DNA of 64,000 nucleotides from SP197 sp965242595 (GTDB taxonomy: Bacteria > Pseudomonadota > Alphaproteobacteria > SP197). The stretch covers positions 1,240,001 to 1,304,000 of the forward strand of contig OZ251464.1 in the NCBI GenBank assembly GCA_965242595.1, written 5' to 3'. Positions within the stretch are counted from its first letter, which is position 1; every line of letters begins with the position of its first letter. The position numbers were made by a program, and so were the translations under genes. The notes below the pieces were generated by a model that was not told the DNA's origin, ran no database searches, and worked only from the letters and a program-made list of their open reading frames with translations. Positions 44,616-52,887 of the stretch are shown one piece after another.

Positions 44616-45580
44616 GCGACCCGCCGCAGCGTGGTGCCGCCCCCGGGACCGAACCCGTGGGCAGGCCCCAGGACAAACCCCTGCAGGGCATCGTTCTGAT
44701 CGTGGTTGCGGTCGGCATCTGGGCGCTGCACGACGCCGCCGCCAAATGGTATGCCGCCTTCTACCCGGTGTTCGTCATCCTGTTCTGGCGCAGCCTGTTC
44801 GGCGCCCTGCCGGTGTTCCTGCTGGCCAGCCGCCAGGGCGGTTTGCAGCGCATGACGGCCCGTCTGCATGTGCTGTGCCTGCTGCGCGGCACCGCCGGCT
44901 TCGGCGCCTTCGCCTGCTTCGTCTTCGCCCTGCCGTTGATGCCGCTGGCCGATGCCTTGGCCGTGGCCATGGCGGCGCCGATCTTCATCACCGCCGCCGC
45001 CGCCTTCGTGCTGAAGGAGCCGGTGGGTCCCCATCGCTGGGGCGCGGTGCTGGCTGGCTTCGCGGCGGTGCTGTTCATGCTGCGCCCCGGCGGCGACATC
45101 CCGCTGGACGGCGCCGCCCTGCTGCTGGCCAGCATCCTGTTTTTCACCACCGCCATGATGATGACCCGCCATCTGGGCCGGGTCGTCACCACCGCCTCGC
45201 TCACCATCTACACGGCCATCGCCTTTGCCGTGCTCAGCGCCATCGGCGCCGCCTTTTCCTGGACCTGGCCGCAATGGCAGGACGGCCTGGTGCTGGCGGC
45301 GGTGGGGCTGATGGCGGGGCTGGCCCAATACGCCATGACGGCCGCCTTCCGCATCGCCCCGCCGGCCGTGCTGGCGCCGTTCGAATATACCGGCCTGGTG
45401 TGGGGCATCCTGCTGGGCCTGCTGCTGTGGAACGAATGGCCCAGCCCCGACATGGCGGTCGGCGCCGGCGTCATCGTCGCCTCGGGCCTCTATATCGTCT
45501 ATCGCGAGCGCCTGGCCGCCCGACGCCGCCGCGCCGGAAAGGGGCGTGGCACAGCAGCACGCCCCCGTGCTGCGTCATAA
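44612..45580 (+). CDS. EamA/DMT-family exporter
   Basis: 322 residues, ten transmembrane helices in two EamA repeats (IVLIVVAVGIWALHDAAAKW... and LLLASILFFTTAMMMTRHLG...). GTG start within the ChaC stop. The last eight codons and the TAA stop (ending AARPRAAS) are supplied by the palindromic repeat at 45554, so the C-terminus was probably rewritten when that repeat arrived. Substrate unknown. Confidence 0.88.
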   Translation: MSDPPQRGAAPGTEPVGRPQDKPLQGIVLIVVAVGIWALHDAAAKWYAAFYPVFVILFWRSLFGALPVFLLASRQGGLQRMTARLHVLCLLRGTAGFGAFACFVFALPLMPLADALAVAMAAPIFITAAAAFVLKEPVGPHRWGAVLAGFAAVLFMLRPGGDIPLDGAALLLASILFFTTAMMMTRHLGRVVTTASLTIYTAIAFAVLSAIGAAFSWTWPQWQDGLVLAAVGLMAGLAQYAMTAAFRIAPPAVLAPFEYTGLVWGILLGLLLWNEWPSPDMAVGAGVIVASGLYIVYRERLAARRRRAGKGRGTAARPRAAS

Positions 45581-45642
45581 AGCAGAGTCCGGCACGCCCT
45601 CGTGCTGCGTCATAAAACAGAGTCCAGCACGCCCTCGTGCTG
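45554..45642. repeat. Palindromic repeat, three copies, 35-bp period
   Basis: Three palindromes with core CAGCACG-CCC(C/T)-CGTGCTG (the middle copy has shortened arms), loop centres at 45562, 45597 and 45632. They are separated by TCATAAA(G/A)CAGAGTCC. Copy 1 has perfect 8-bp arms (GCAGCACG/CGTGCTGC). The array starts inside the end of the EamA gene and runs to 50 bp before the first GFA gene. The same palindrome, other orientation, is found inside the gene at 46573. Confidence 0.9.
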
Positions 45643-45691
45643 CGCCGCGCCCGGCACCGTGCTATGCTGCGCCCGTCGAGGGAGGAGAGGG

Positions 45692-46108
45692 ATGAGCGAG
45701 ACCATCGTCGGCGGCTGCCAGTGTGGCGCCGTGCGCTACCGGCTTTCGGCCCCCGTGCAGCGGGTGGAACACTGCCACTGCTCCATGTGCCGGCGGCTGC
45801 ACGGGGCGCTGTTCACCAGCTTCGGCGTCGCGCGGCGTGCCGATTTCCAGCTGGAAGGCGAAGACGCCCTGGGCGACTACCCCAGCTCGCCCGGCGTCCA
45901 CCGCCGTTTCTGCACCGCCTGCGGCGGCCAGATCGCGGTCGAGGTCGATACCAAGCCGGAGCAGATCGTCGTCTGCCTGGGCAGCCTGGATGCCGGCATG
46001 GCCCCTGGCCACGACCCGGCGGCGGAACGCCACGCCTGGTGGGGATCGAAGGTGGCCTGGTACGACCCCGGCGACAGCCTGCCCCGCCACCACGGTTCCG
46101 GAGGCTGA
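45692..46108 (+). CDS. GFA-family zinc-binding protein, copy 1
   Basis: 138 residues of the GFA/CENP-V family. Zinc ligands: GGCQCGAVRY, EHCHCSMCRR and RFCTACGGQ. The family is named after glutathione-dependent formaldehyde-activating enzyme, but catalysis has not been shown for most members. A strong ribosome site (GGGAGGAGAG) fixes the start. The next GFA gene begins one base after the stop. Confidence 0.9.
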   Translation: MSETIVGGCQCGAVRYRLSAPVQRVEHCHCSMCRRLHGALFTSFGVARRADFQLEGEDALGDYPSSPGVHRRFCTACGGQIAVEVDTKPEQIVVCLGSLDAGMAPGHDPAAERHAWWGSKVAWYDPGDSLPRHHGSGG

Positions 46109-46109
46109 G

Positions 46110-46541
46110 ATGAACCCCACCGCCGCTTCCCCGCTGACCGGCGGCTGCCTGTGCGGCAGCGTCCGCTTCCAGCTCACCGCCCGCCCTTCCGATGTCTATC
46201 ACTGCCACTGTTCCGTCTGCCGCAAATGCCAGGGCGCGCTTTACCCCACCTATGCCATGGTCCCCCGCGCCGACTTCCGCCTGGTGCAGGGCGCCGATGC
46301 CCTTTCCCGCTATGACAGCTCACCCAGCCTGCACCGCCGTTTCTGCCCCACCTGCGGCGCCCATGTCTTCGCGGAGATGGACGATTCGCCCGACATCGTT
46401 TCGATCTGCGTCGCCAGCCTGGACGACGGCGCCGACCCCGGCGGCAGGGAGGGGAGGGAGCGTCATATCTTCTGGGAATCGCGCTGCGGCTGGTACGAGC
46501 CGAACGACGCCCTGCCGCGCATGGTCGAGTTTGGCGACTAG
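46110..46541 (+). CDS. GFA-family zinc-binding protein, copy 2
   Basis: 143 residues. Ligand sets: GGCLCGSVRF, YHCHCSVCRK and RFCPTCGAH. It is about 40-50% alike to copy 1 by eye and directly downstream of it (GGAGG before the ATG), so the two probably form a heterodimer or a duplicated pair. Its ~30-bp spacing to the hydrolase gene suggests one operon. Confidence 0.88.
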   Translation: MNPTAASPLTGGCLCGSVRFQLTARPSDVYHCHCSVCRKCQGALYPTYAMVPRADFRLVQGADALSRYDSSPSLHRRFCPTCGAHVFAEMDDSPDIVSICVASLDDGADPGGREGRERHIFWESRCGWYEPNDALPRMVEFGD

Positions 46542-46572
46542 CGGCGGCTGAGCGGGCCGCAGCGACGGCAGC

Positions 46573-48378
46573 GTGGCCGCGTTCCTTGCCCCATCCGTGT
46601 TCGATGGCGCCGCGCCCATGGCGGCGCCGGTGGGCAATGCCGCCTTCGCGCCGTCGCCCCGGGCCGGCCCCGCCCATGGCAGCTTCGAGGGCCGGCTGGA
46701 GATCGCCGGCGGGCGCCTCGCCAGCGCCTGCGCCGCCCTCGATCAGGAATTCGCGCTGGGTGGCGCGCCGCGCCGTTTTCCCTCGCTCGCCCTCGCCTTC
46801 ACCAGCCATCGGGGCGAGCTGCTGCCGCTGTGGCGCGGCCTTCACCGCCGCCCCGACCGGGCGAGCTATTGGGATGTCATGGTCGGACCCGGGCGCATCT
46901 GGTCCGAACCCGGCGACGGCGCCCGGAGCCGCGCCGCCTTTCCCTTCCAGCTCTCCAACCAGGGCGAGAACGACAGCCACCACGGCGTCGCCTGCCTGCT
47001 GTTCGACGGCGAAGGTGTCAGCGGCCTGGTGCTGCAGGTGACGGTGGAAACCCGGCCCTATGACCTCCCCGCCGGCTTCGACCTCTGGGGCCGCCTCGCC
47101 GTCTCCTTCACCCCCGGCCCGGGCCCGGGCGCTTCCCATGACGCAGCACGGGGGCGTGCTGTCGCTTTCCATGGTGCAGCACGGGGGCGTGCTGTCGCTT
47201 TCTATGATGCAGCACGGGGGCGTGCTGCCGAGCGCCGCGGCGCCCCCCCCATTCGCCCGCTTGACGAGCTGCGCCCTGCCGTTGGCGACCGGCTGCTGGA
47301 TGCCCTCGCCACGGGCACCGGCAGCGACAGCGAGATCGTCGCCGGGCTGGCCTGCGACGGTGCCATCTATGCCAGCGCCGTCGCCACCCGGCACGGCCCC
47401 TTTCCCTATCCCCGGGCCATGCGCTTCGGCCTGTGGTCGGCCACCAAGGCGGCCTTCGCCACCACCGCCCTGCTGCGCCTCGCCCATCGTCTGGGGCCGG
47501 AGGTGGCCACCACCCGCATCGCCGATGTCATCCCCGCAGCCGCCGCGCATCCCCACTGGCAGCGGGTGACGATCCGCCACTGCCTCGACATGGCCTCGGG
47601 CATCGGCACCGCTGCGGGCCGCGCCGGGGCGCCCGACATCCATGCCGACAACCTGACCACACCCGAAGACGCTGCCGCCTCGCCGGAGGCGGCGCGCAGC
47701 TACCGCGCCTATCGCGACTGGTTCCAGGCGCCCTCTCTGGCCGGCAAGCTGGCGGCGGCCTTCGCCTGCCCTTCCTATCCCTGGGGGGCGGGCGAGGTGG
47801 CGCGCTATCGCGATCAGGATCTGTTCATGGCCGGCATCGCCATGGACGCCCTCTGGAAGCGTCGGCAGGGGCCGGATGCGGACCTTTTCGCCATGGTTGC
47901 CGAGGAGGTCTTCGCCCCCATCGGCATCGTCGGCGCCGATATCGGCCGCACCGTCGAAGCGGATGGGCGCCAGGGCGCGCCGCTGGGCGCCTTCGGCCTC
48001 TATCTGGGCATCGACGATGTGGCCAGGCTCGGCCGTCTGCTGGCCGGCGGCGGCGTGCATCGCGGGCAGCGTCTGCTGGAGCCGACGCTGCTCGCTGCCT
48101 GCTTCGACGGCCGCTTCGACAAGGGGCGCGCCACCGGCACCTTCACGGCCGAAGGCCGCGAGATCGCCTACAGCCTCGCCTGTTGGCAGCTGCCCATGAC
48201 CACCCGCGCCGGACGGCAGGTGCGCATCGCCACCATGCGGGGCTATGGCGGCCAGATCGTGCAGCCGCTGTGGAACGGCATCGTCTGCTTCCGCTTTGCC
48301 TGCGATCCGCCCCATCCCGACCGGAGCTACGACGCCCTGAAGCTGCCCCGCATCGCCGACGCCCTGAAGCCGCTCTAG
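46573..48378 (+). CDS. Beta-lactamase-like serine hydrolase with in-frame palindromic insert
   Basis: 601 residues, GTG start. The C-terminal half is a class C beta-lactamase/esterase-like fold with the nucleophile motif SATK (289-292) in MRFGLWSATKAAF, and a C-terminal MRGYGGQIVQPL strand. The N-terminal ~180 residues are a separate beta-rich domain of unknown role. Between the two (residues ~189-221) lies an 11-residue repeat (HDAARGRAVAF and variants) encoded by three palindromic units of 33 bp. No signal peptide is seen. Substrate unknown. Confidence 0.8.
   Translation: MAAFLAPSVFDGAAPMAAPVGNAAFAPSPRAGPAHGSFEGRLEIAGGRLASACAALDQEFALGGAPRRFPSLALAFTSHRGELLPLWRGLHRRPDRASYWDVMVGPGRIWSEPGDGARSRAAFPFQLSNQGENDSHHGVACLLFDGEGVSGLVLQVTVETRPYDLPAGFDLWGRLAVSFTPGPGPGASHDAARGRAVAFHGAARGRAVAFYDAARGRAAERRGAPPIRPLDELRPAVGDRLLDALATGTGSDSEIVAGLACDGAIYASAVATRHGPFPYPRAMRFGLWSATKAAFATTALLRLAHRLGPEVATTRIADVIPAAAAHPHWQRVTIRHCLDMASGIGTAAGRAGAPDIHADNLTTPEDAAASPEAARSYRAYRDWFQAPSLAGKLAAAFACPSYPWGAGEVARYRDQDLFMAGIAMDALWKRRQGPDADLFAMVAEEVFAPIGIVGADIGRTVEADGRQGAPLGAFGLYLGIDDVARLGRLLAGGGVHRGQRLLEPTLLAACFDGRFDKGRATGTFTAEGREIAYSLACWQLPMTTRAGRQVRIATMRGYGGQIVQPLWNGIVCFRFACDPPHPDRSYDALKLPRIADALKPL
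47144..47227. repeat. Palindromic repeat inside a coding sequence, three copies, 33-bp period
   Basis: Three units with core CAGCACG-GGGG-CGTGCTG, loop centres at 47151, 47184 and 47217. They are separated by TCGCTTTC(C/T)ATG(G/A)TG. The period of 33 is divisible by three, so the frame stays open. It is the inverted form of the element at 45554, whose period is 35. Confidence 0.9.
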
Positions 48379-48386
48379 ACGCCGCC

Positions 48387-49205
48387 TCACCTGGCATCGG
48401 GGAAGAACAGCTGCTGGCCGTCCACCCAGTAGGAGGCGATGGCCGCCTGGCCCTGCGGCGACAGCAGCCAATCGATGAAGGCCTGGCCTTCGGCCGCCTT
48501 GACATGGGGGAAGACCTCCGGGTTCACCAGGATCGCGCCATATTGGTTCAGCAGCGCGTCGTCGCCTTCCACATGCAGCACCAGATCGCCCTTGTTGCGA
48601 AAGGCGACCCAGGTCGCCCGGTCGGTCAGGGCATAGGCGCCCAGCCCCGCCGCCGTGTTCAGCGTTGCCCCCATGCCGGAGCCGGTCTCCAGATACCAGC
48701 TGCCGCTGGCCGCCTGCGGGTCGATGCCGGCCGCCTGCCACAGGGCCATTTCCTTGTGGTGGGTGCCGGAATCGTCGCCTCGCGAGGCAAAGGGCGCGGT
48801 GGCGGCGGCGATGGCGGCCAGCGCGGCCGGGGCGTCCGCCATGCCGGCGATGGCGGCCGGGTCCGCCGCCCGGCCCACGATCACGAAGTCGTTGTGCATC
48901 AGGTCGAAGCGCTTTACGCCCAGGCCGGCGGCGACGAAGGCATCCTCCGCCTCTCTGGCGTGAACGATCAGCACATCGCCGTCGCCGCGCGAGGCATTGC
49001 CGATCGCCTGGCCGGTGCCCACCGCCACCACCCGCACCTGGATGCCCGTGGCCCGTTCGAACTGGGGCAGGATGTGGTCGTATAGGCCGGAATTGCGGGT
49101 GGAGGTGGTCGATTGCACCACGATGAAGGGTGTCTCGCCGTTGTCTGGCAGGGCGGGTCCGGTCCAGGCCAGGGCGGCGATCAGGCAGGCGGCGCGAAAC
49201 GGCAT
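48387..49205 (-). CDS. tupA: Tungstate-binding protein TupA
   Basis: 272 residues. A short signal peptide (RAACLIAALAWTGPALP) is followed by VVQSTTSTRNSGLYDHILPQFERATGIQVRVVAVGTGQA, the TupA hallmark in which TTS and TRNSGL bind the oxyanion. FASRGDDSGTHHKE and GSGMGATLNTAAGLGAYALTDR are the other ligand loops. It would deliver tungstate (or molybdate) to the TupB/TupC importer encoded at 26.9-28.3 kb; the separation from those genes is unusual. Confidence 0.92.
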   Translation of the reverse strand: MPFRAACLIAALAWTGPALPDNGETPFIVVQSTTSTRNSGLYDHILPQFERATGIQVRVVAVGTGQAIGNASRGDGDVLIVHAREAEDAFVAAGLGVKRFDLMHNDFVIVGRAADPAAIAGMADAPAALAAIAAATAPFASRGDDSGTHHKEMALWQAAGIDPQAASGSWYLETGSGMGATLNTAAGLGAYALTDRATWVAFRNKGDLVLHVEGDDALLNQYGAILVNPEVFPHVKAAEGQAFIDWLLSPQGQAAIASYWVDGQQLFFPDAR

Positions 49206-49271
49206 GACGGCTTTCGGGATCGGGGCGAGACGTGAAGCGGCGCGCGCTGCCGCCGTGCCGGTGGCGCCTCG

Positions 49272-49829
49272 TCAGTCGCTCTCCAGCTCGCTGTCCCAAT
49301 AGAGGTAGTCGCGCCAGTCCCGGTGCAGGAAATTGGGCGGAAAGGCGCGCCCGTTCTCGCGCAGCTGCCAGGTGGAGGGCACCGCCGGTGCTCGCTGGGG
49401 GATCATGTTTGCTTCTTGGGGGGTGCGGTTGGACTTGCGGATGTTGCAGCGGCTGCAGGCGGTGACGACGTTGGCCCAGGTGGTTCGGCCGCCGCGGGAG
49501 CGGGGGGTGACGTGGTCGAAGGTCAGCTCGCGCGTTTCGAAGCGGCCGTTGCAGTACTGGCAGGAGAAGCGGTCGCGCAGGAAGACGTTGAAGCGGGTGA
49601 AGGCCGGGCGCCGGCTTAGCGGGATGAACTGGCGCAGGGCGATGACGCTGGGAAGGCGCATGGCGAGGCTGGGCGAATGCACCACCCGCTCATATTCGGA
49701 CAGCGTTTGCACCCGGCCCATGAACACCGCCTTCACCGCGTCCTGCCAGGACCACAGCGAGAGCGGGAAGTAGCTGAGCGGGCGAAAATCCGCATTCAGC
49801 ACCAGCGCGGGACAGGCTTGGGGGAGCAC
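49272..49829 (-). CDS. HNH endonuclease family protein
   Basis: 185 residues. CQYCNGRFETRELTFDHVTPRSRGGRTTWANVVTACSRCN is an HNH domain with two CxxC zinc pairs. The N-terminal ALVLNADFRPLSYFPLSLWSWQDAVKAVFMGR belongs to the broadly conserved HNH family often placed alone in alphaproteobacterial chromosomes. GTG start at 49829 is supported by GAGGAGAT six bases upstream; the ATG at 49928 is not. Substrate unknown; not a homing endonuclease by context. Confidence 0.85.
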   Translation of the reverse strand: MLPQACPALVLNADFRPLSYFPLSLWSWQDAVKAVFMGRVQTLSEYERVVHSPSLAMRLPSVIALRQFIPLSRRPAFTRFNVFLRDRFSCQYCNGRFETRELTFDHVTPRSRGGRTTWANVVTACSRCNIRKSNRTPQEANMIPQRAPAVPSTWQLRENGRAFPPNFLHRDWRDYLYWDSELESD

Positions 49830-50004
49830 CGGACATCTCCTCGGGGTCTGTCGCCTTCCGCCCTGCGCCTTGGGCCGGGCGGCAGCGGCGCGCCATCTTA
49901 GCCGCAATGGCGCGCCGTGGCACCGCATTTTGCCTCTCCTCGCCCACGTGCTGCGTTATGGGATATGCTGTGTTACGATAAGGGGCGCGGGAGGCTCCGA
50001 GACC

Positions 50005-51723
50005 ATGACCCGATGGGACAAATCCAGACTGCCCAGCCGCCATGTCTCGCTGGGGGCGAAGAGCGCGCCGCACCGCGCCTTCTATTACGCCATGGGCATG
50101 AGCGACCAGGAGGTGGCCCAGCCCTTCGTCGGCGTCGCCACCACCTGGAACGAGGCGGCGCCCTGCAACATCACGCTGATGCGCCAGGCCCAGGCCGTGA
50201 AAAAGGGGGTGAAGGCCGGCGGCGGCACGCCGCGCGAGTTCACCACCATCACCGTCACCGACGGCATCGCCATGGGCCATGCCGGCATGAAATCGTCGCT
50301 GGTCAGCCGCGAGGTGATCGCCGATTCGGTGGAGCTCACCATGCGCGGCCATTGCTACGACGCCCTGGTGGGGCTGGCCGGCTGCGACAAATCGCTGCCC
50401 GGCATGATGATGGCGATGCTGCGCCTCAACGTGCCTTCCGTGTTCCTCTATGGCGGCTCGATCATGCCCGGGCGCTATCGCAACCGGGATGTCACCATCG
50501 TCGATGTGTTCGAAGGCGTCGGCGCCCATGCGGCCGGGGCCATGTCCGACGCCGAACTCGACCTTCTGGAGCATGTCGCCTGCCCTTCCGGCGGTTCCTG
50601 CGGCGGCCAGTTCACGGCCAACACCATGGCCACGGTGTCGGAGGCCATCGGGCTGGCGCTTCCCAATTCGGCCATGACGCCGGCGCCGTTCGAAAGCCGC
50701 GACGCCTTTGCCGAGGCTTCGGGCCAGGCGGCGATGCGGCTTGTTGCCGACAATCTCCGCCCGCGCGATATCGTGACCCGCAAGGCGCTGGAAAATGCCG
50801 CCACCGTGGTCGCCGCCACCGGCGGTTCCACCAATGCCGGCCTGCATCTGCCGGCCATCGCCCATGAGGCGGGCATCGCCTTCACGCTGGACGATGTCTG
50901 CGCCATCTTCCGCCGCACCCCCTATATCGCCGATCTCAAGCCCGGCGGGCGCTATGTCGCCAAGGATCTTTACGGAGTGGGCGGCGTGCCGGTGCTGATC
51001 CGGACGCTGCTGGACGGTGGCTGGCTTCATGGCGACACGCTCACCGTCACCGGGCGCACCCTGGAGGAGAACCACGCCGACATCGTTTTCCCGGACGACC
51101 AGGACGTGATCCGCCCGGCCAGCGCGCCGCTTTCGCCCAGCGGCGGGGTCGTCGGGCTGAAGGGCAATCTGGCGCCGGAAGGGGCGATCGTGAAGGTGGC
51201 CGGCATGAAGACCCAGAGCTTCCGCGGCCCTGCCCGCTGCTTCGACAGCGAAGAGGCCTGCCTGGAGGCGGTGCTGGCCCAGCGCTTTGCCGAAGGCGAT
51301 GTGCTGGCGATCCGCTATGAAGGCCCCAGGGGCGGCCCCGGCATGAGGGAGATGCTGGCGACCACCGGCGCCCTTTACGGCCAGGGCATGGGCGAAAAGG
51401 TGGCGCTGATCACCGATGGGCGCTTTTCCGGCGCCACCCGCGGCTTCTGCATCGGCCATGTCGGCCCCGAAGCCGCTGTCGGCGGCCCCATCGGCCTGCT
51501 GCAAGACGGCGACACCATCGCCATCGACGCCGAACGCGGGCGCCTGGACGTGGAGCTGAGCGCGGACGAGCTGGAGCGTCGCCGCCAAGCCTGGCGCCCG
51601 CGCCAGACCGACTATACCTCCGGCACCATCTGGAAATACGCCCAGACCGTAGGCGCCGCCCATCTGGGCGCCGTCACCCACCCCGGCGGCCACGGCGAAA
51701 GCCACGTCTTCGCGGATCTTTAG
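50005..51723 (+). CDS. ilvD: Dihydroxy-acid dehydratase
   Basis: 572 residues. CDKSLPGMMMAMLRLNVPSVFLYGGSIMPG is the IlvD/Edd signature 1, and CPSGGSCGGQFTANTMA binds the iron-sulfur cluster. DGRFSGATRGFCIGHVGPEA is signature 2. Third step of valine, isoleucine and leucine biosynthesis. The ATG at 50005 has GGGAGG ten bases upstream and begins MTRWDKSRLPSRHVSLGAKS, normal for the family. A degenerate half of the palindromic repeat (CGTGCTGCGTTAT, 49947-49959) lies in its upstream region. Confidence 0.95.
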   Translation: MTRWDKSRLPSRHVSLGAKSAPHRAFYYAMGMSDQEVAQPFVGVATTWNEAAPCNITLMRQAQAVKKGVKAGGGTPREFTTITVTDGIAMGHAGMKSSLVSREVIADSVELTMRGHCYDALVGLAGCDKSLPGMMMAMLRLNVPSVFLYGGSIMPGRYRNRDVTIVDVFEGVGAHAAGAMSDAELDLLEHVACPSGGSCGGQFTANTMATVSEAIGLALPNSAMTPAPFESRDAFAEASGQAAMRLVADNLRPRDIVTRKALENAATVVAATGGSTNAGLHLPAIAHEAGIAFTLDDVCAIFRRTPYIADLKPGGRYVAKDLYGVGGVPVLIRTLLDGGWLHGDTLTVTGRTLEENHADIVFPDDQDVIRPASAPLSPSGGVVGLKGNLAPEGAIVKVAGMKTQSFRGPARCFDSEEACLEAVLAQRFAEGDVLAIRYEGPRGGPGMREMLATTGALYGQGMGEKVALITDGRFSGATRGFCIGHVGPEAAVGGPIGLLQDGDTIAIDAERGRLDVELSADELERRRQAWRPRQTDYTSGTIWKYAQTVGAAHLGAVTHPGGHGESHVFADL

Positions 51724-51740
51724 AGCGGATGGGGGGCAAG

Positions 51741-52415
51741 ATGATCGTTGTCATTCAATGTGCTAAAAGCAAAAGGGATCATGCTGGCCATCTCGTGAAT
51801 AACGCCGGCCGAAAAGTGTTGTTTGTCGCTCGTCCCGAAGAAGCCTCCGCTTGTGAAGGTTACATCTTTGCACGACCGGACGACGACGATGGCACGGGTG
51901 TCTCATGGCGGAACCAACTGTTGGAGTACAATAAAAATTCCAATAGCAATCCGCTAGGTTTGTTGCCGGCGGTGGAACTCTACAAACATCCGATCTACGA
52001 ACACCTGGCGCGACATTATGGACGCGAGAATCTCTACATACTTTCGGCAGGTTGGGGTCTGATTGCAGCAGATTTTCTGACACCAGCCTACGACATCACA
52101 TTCAGCAGTGACGCTGAGTCCTGTCATCGACGGCGTCAAAGCGATATTTATTGCGACTTCCACATGCTGCCGGACGATACGACAGAGCCTGTCATATTCC
52201 TCGGTGGCAAGAGTTACGTTAAACTTTTTTGCTCATTAACCAGGAACGTGAAAGGTAAGCGATATGTTTTTCATAAAGGCAAGCAATATGTTTTTCATGT
52301 ATCCCGGGGTGAACCCCATGCTCCGAAGTGTTTTTTCAAGAGATTCGAGACAACAGCCCGAAGTTGGCACTATGAATGCGCTCACGCCCTTATCGAAGGC
52401 AGGATCGGTATCTGA
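51741..52415 (+). CDS. Uncharacterised low-GC protein, YaaA/DUF6884-like features
   Basis: 224 residues, clearly lower in GC and different in codon use from both neighbours, which suggests recent transfer. MIVVIQCAKSKRD at the N-terminus and NLYILSAGWGLIAADFLTPAYDITFS mid-protein recall the C-x-KSK and LSAxxGLI motifs of DUF6884 and YaaA-like proteins; this is a weak resemblance. ATG 51741 is preferred (GGGGGG just upstream) over 51729. It starts 18 bp after ilvD and is convergent with the third GFA gene. No mobile element is visible at its edges. Confidence 0.6.
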   Translation: MIVVIQCAKSKRDHAGHLVNNAGRKVLFVARPEEASACEGYIFARPDDDDGTGVSWRNQLLEYNKNSNSNPLGLLPAVELYKHPIYEHLARHYGRENLYILSAGWGLIAADFLTPAYDITFSSDAESCHRRRQSDIYCDFHMLPDDTTEPVIFLGGKSYVKLFCSLTRNVKGKRYVFHKGKQYVFHVSRGEPHAPKCFFKRFETTARSWHYECAHALIEGRIGI

Positions 52416-52453
52416 GCGACCCGCATGGCGAATGTGCCAAAGCCCCGCTCCGC

Positions 52454-52864
52454 TCACCCCGCCTTGGCGCTGCTGAAGCCCTCCTTTCTGGGCAGGTCGT
52501 CGCCGGTCTTGAACCAGGGGATGCTGTCTGCCGTCATGGTGTGCATGGCGGGTGGGAAGGCGGCGGGGGTGTCCAGGGTGGCGGTGTAGATGTGCACCTC
52601 GCCCGGCCAGGCATCGCCCTCATAGGTGAGCGAACTGCCGCAGGCGGCGCAGAAGCCGCGCCGCACCCCGGGCGAAGAGCGGTAGATGGCCCGCTTGCCA
52701 GCGATGTCCTGATAGCACCCGGCCACCACGCCGACAAAGGCGGCCACCGGCGCCCCGGTTGCCCGCTGGCAGCTGCGGCAATGGCACAGGCTGGTGAACC
52801 TGGCGGGCGTGGCGATGCGATAGCGCACCCTGCCGCACATGCAGCCGCCTTCGTAGCTCGCCAT
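52454..52864 (-). CDS. GFA-family zinc-binding protein, copy 3
   Basis: 136 residues. GGCMCGRVRYRI, SLCHCRSCQRATG and GFCAACGSSLTYEG give the zinc ligands. AMHTMTADSIPWFKTGDDLP is the usual C-terminus. It is more divergent from the two copies at 45.7-46.5 kb than they are from each other. GGGAGGG precedes the ATG. It lies 23 bp after the maleate-isomerase-like gene in a minus-strand run with xthA. Confidence 0.88.
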   Translation of the reverse strand: MASYEGGCMCGRVRYRIATPARFTSLCHCRSCQRATGAPVAAFVGVVAGCYQDIAGKRAIYRSSPGVRRGFCAACGSSLTYEGDAWPGEVHIYTATLDTPAAFPPAMHTMTADSIPWFKTGDDLPRKEGFSSAKAG

Positions 52865-52887
52865 CCCATCCCTCCCCGAAGGTCGTC

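Noticed and set aside
45554..45642. CRISPR array
   Set aside because: Spacers between palindromes are nearly identical and only three units exist; no cas genes are present.
49947..49959. Another copy of the palindromic repeat before ilvD
   Set aside because: Only one half (CGTGCTGCGTTAT) is present and no arms pair, so it cannot be called a copy.
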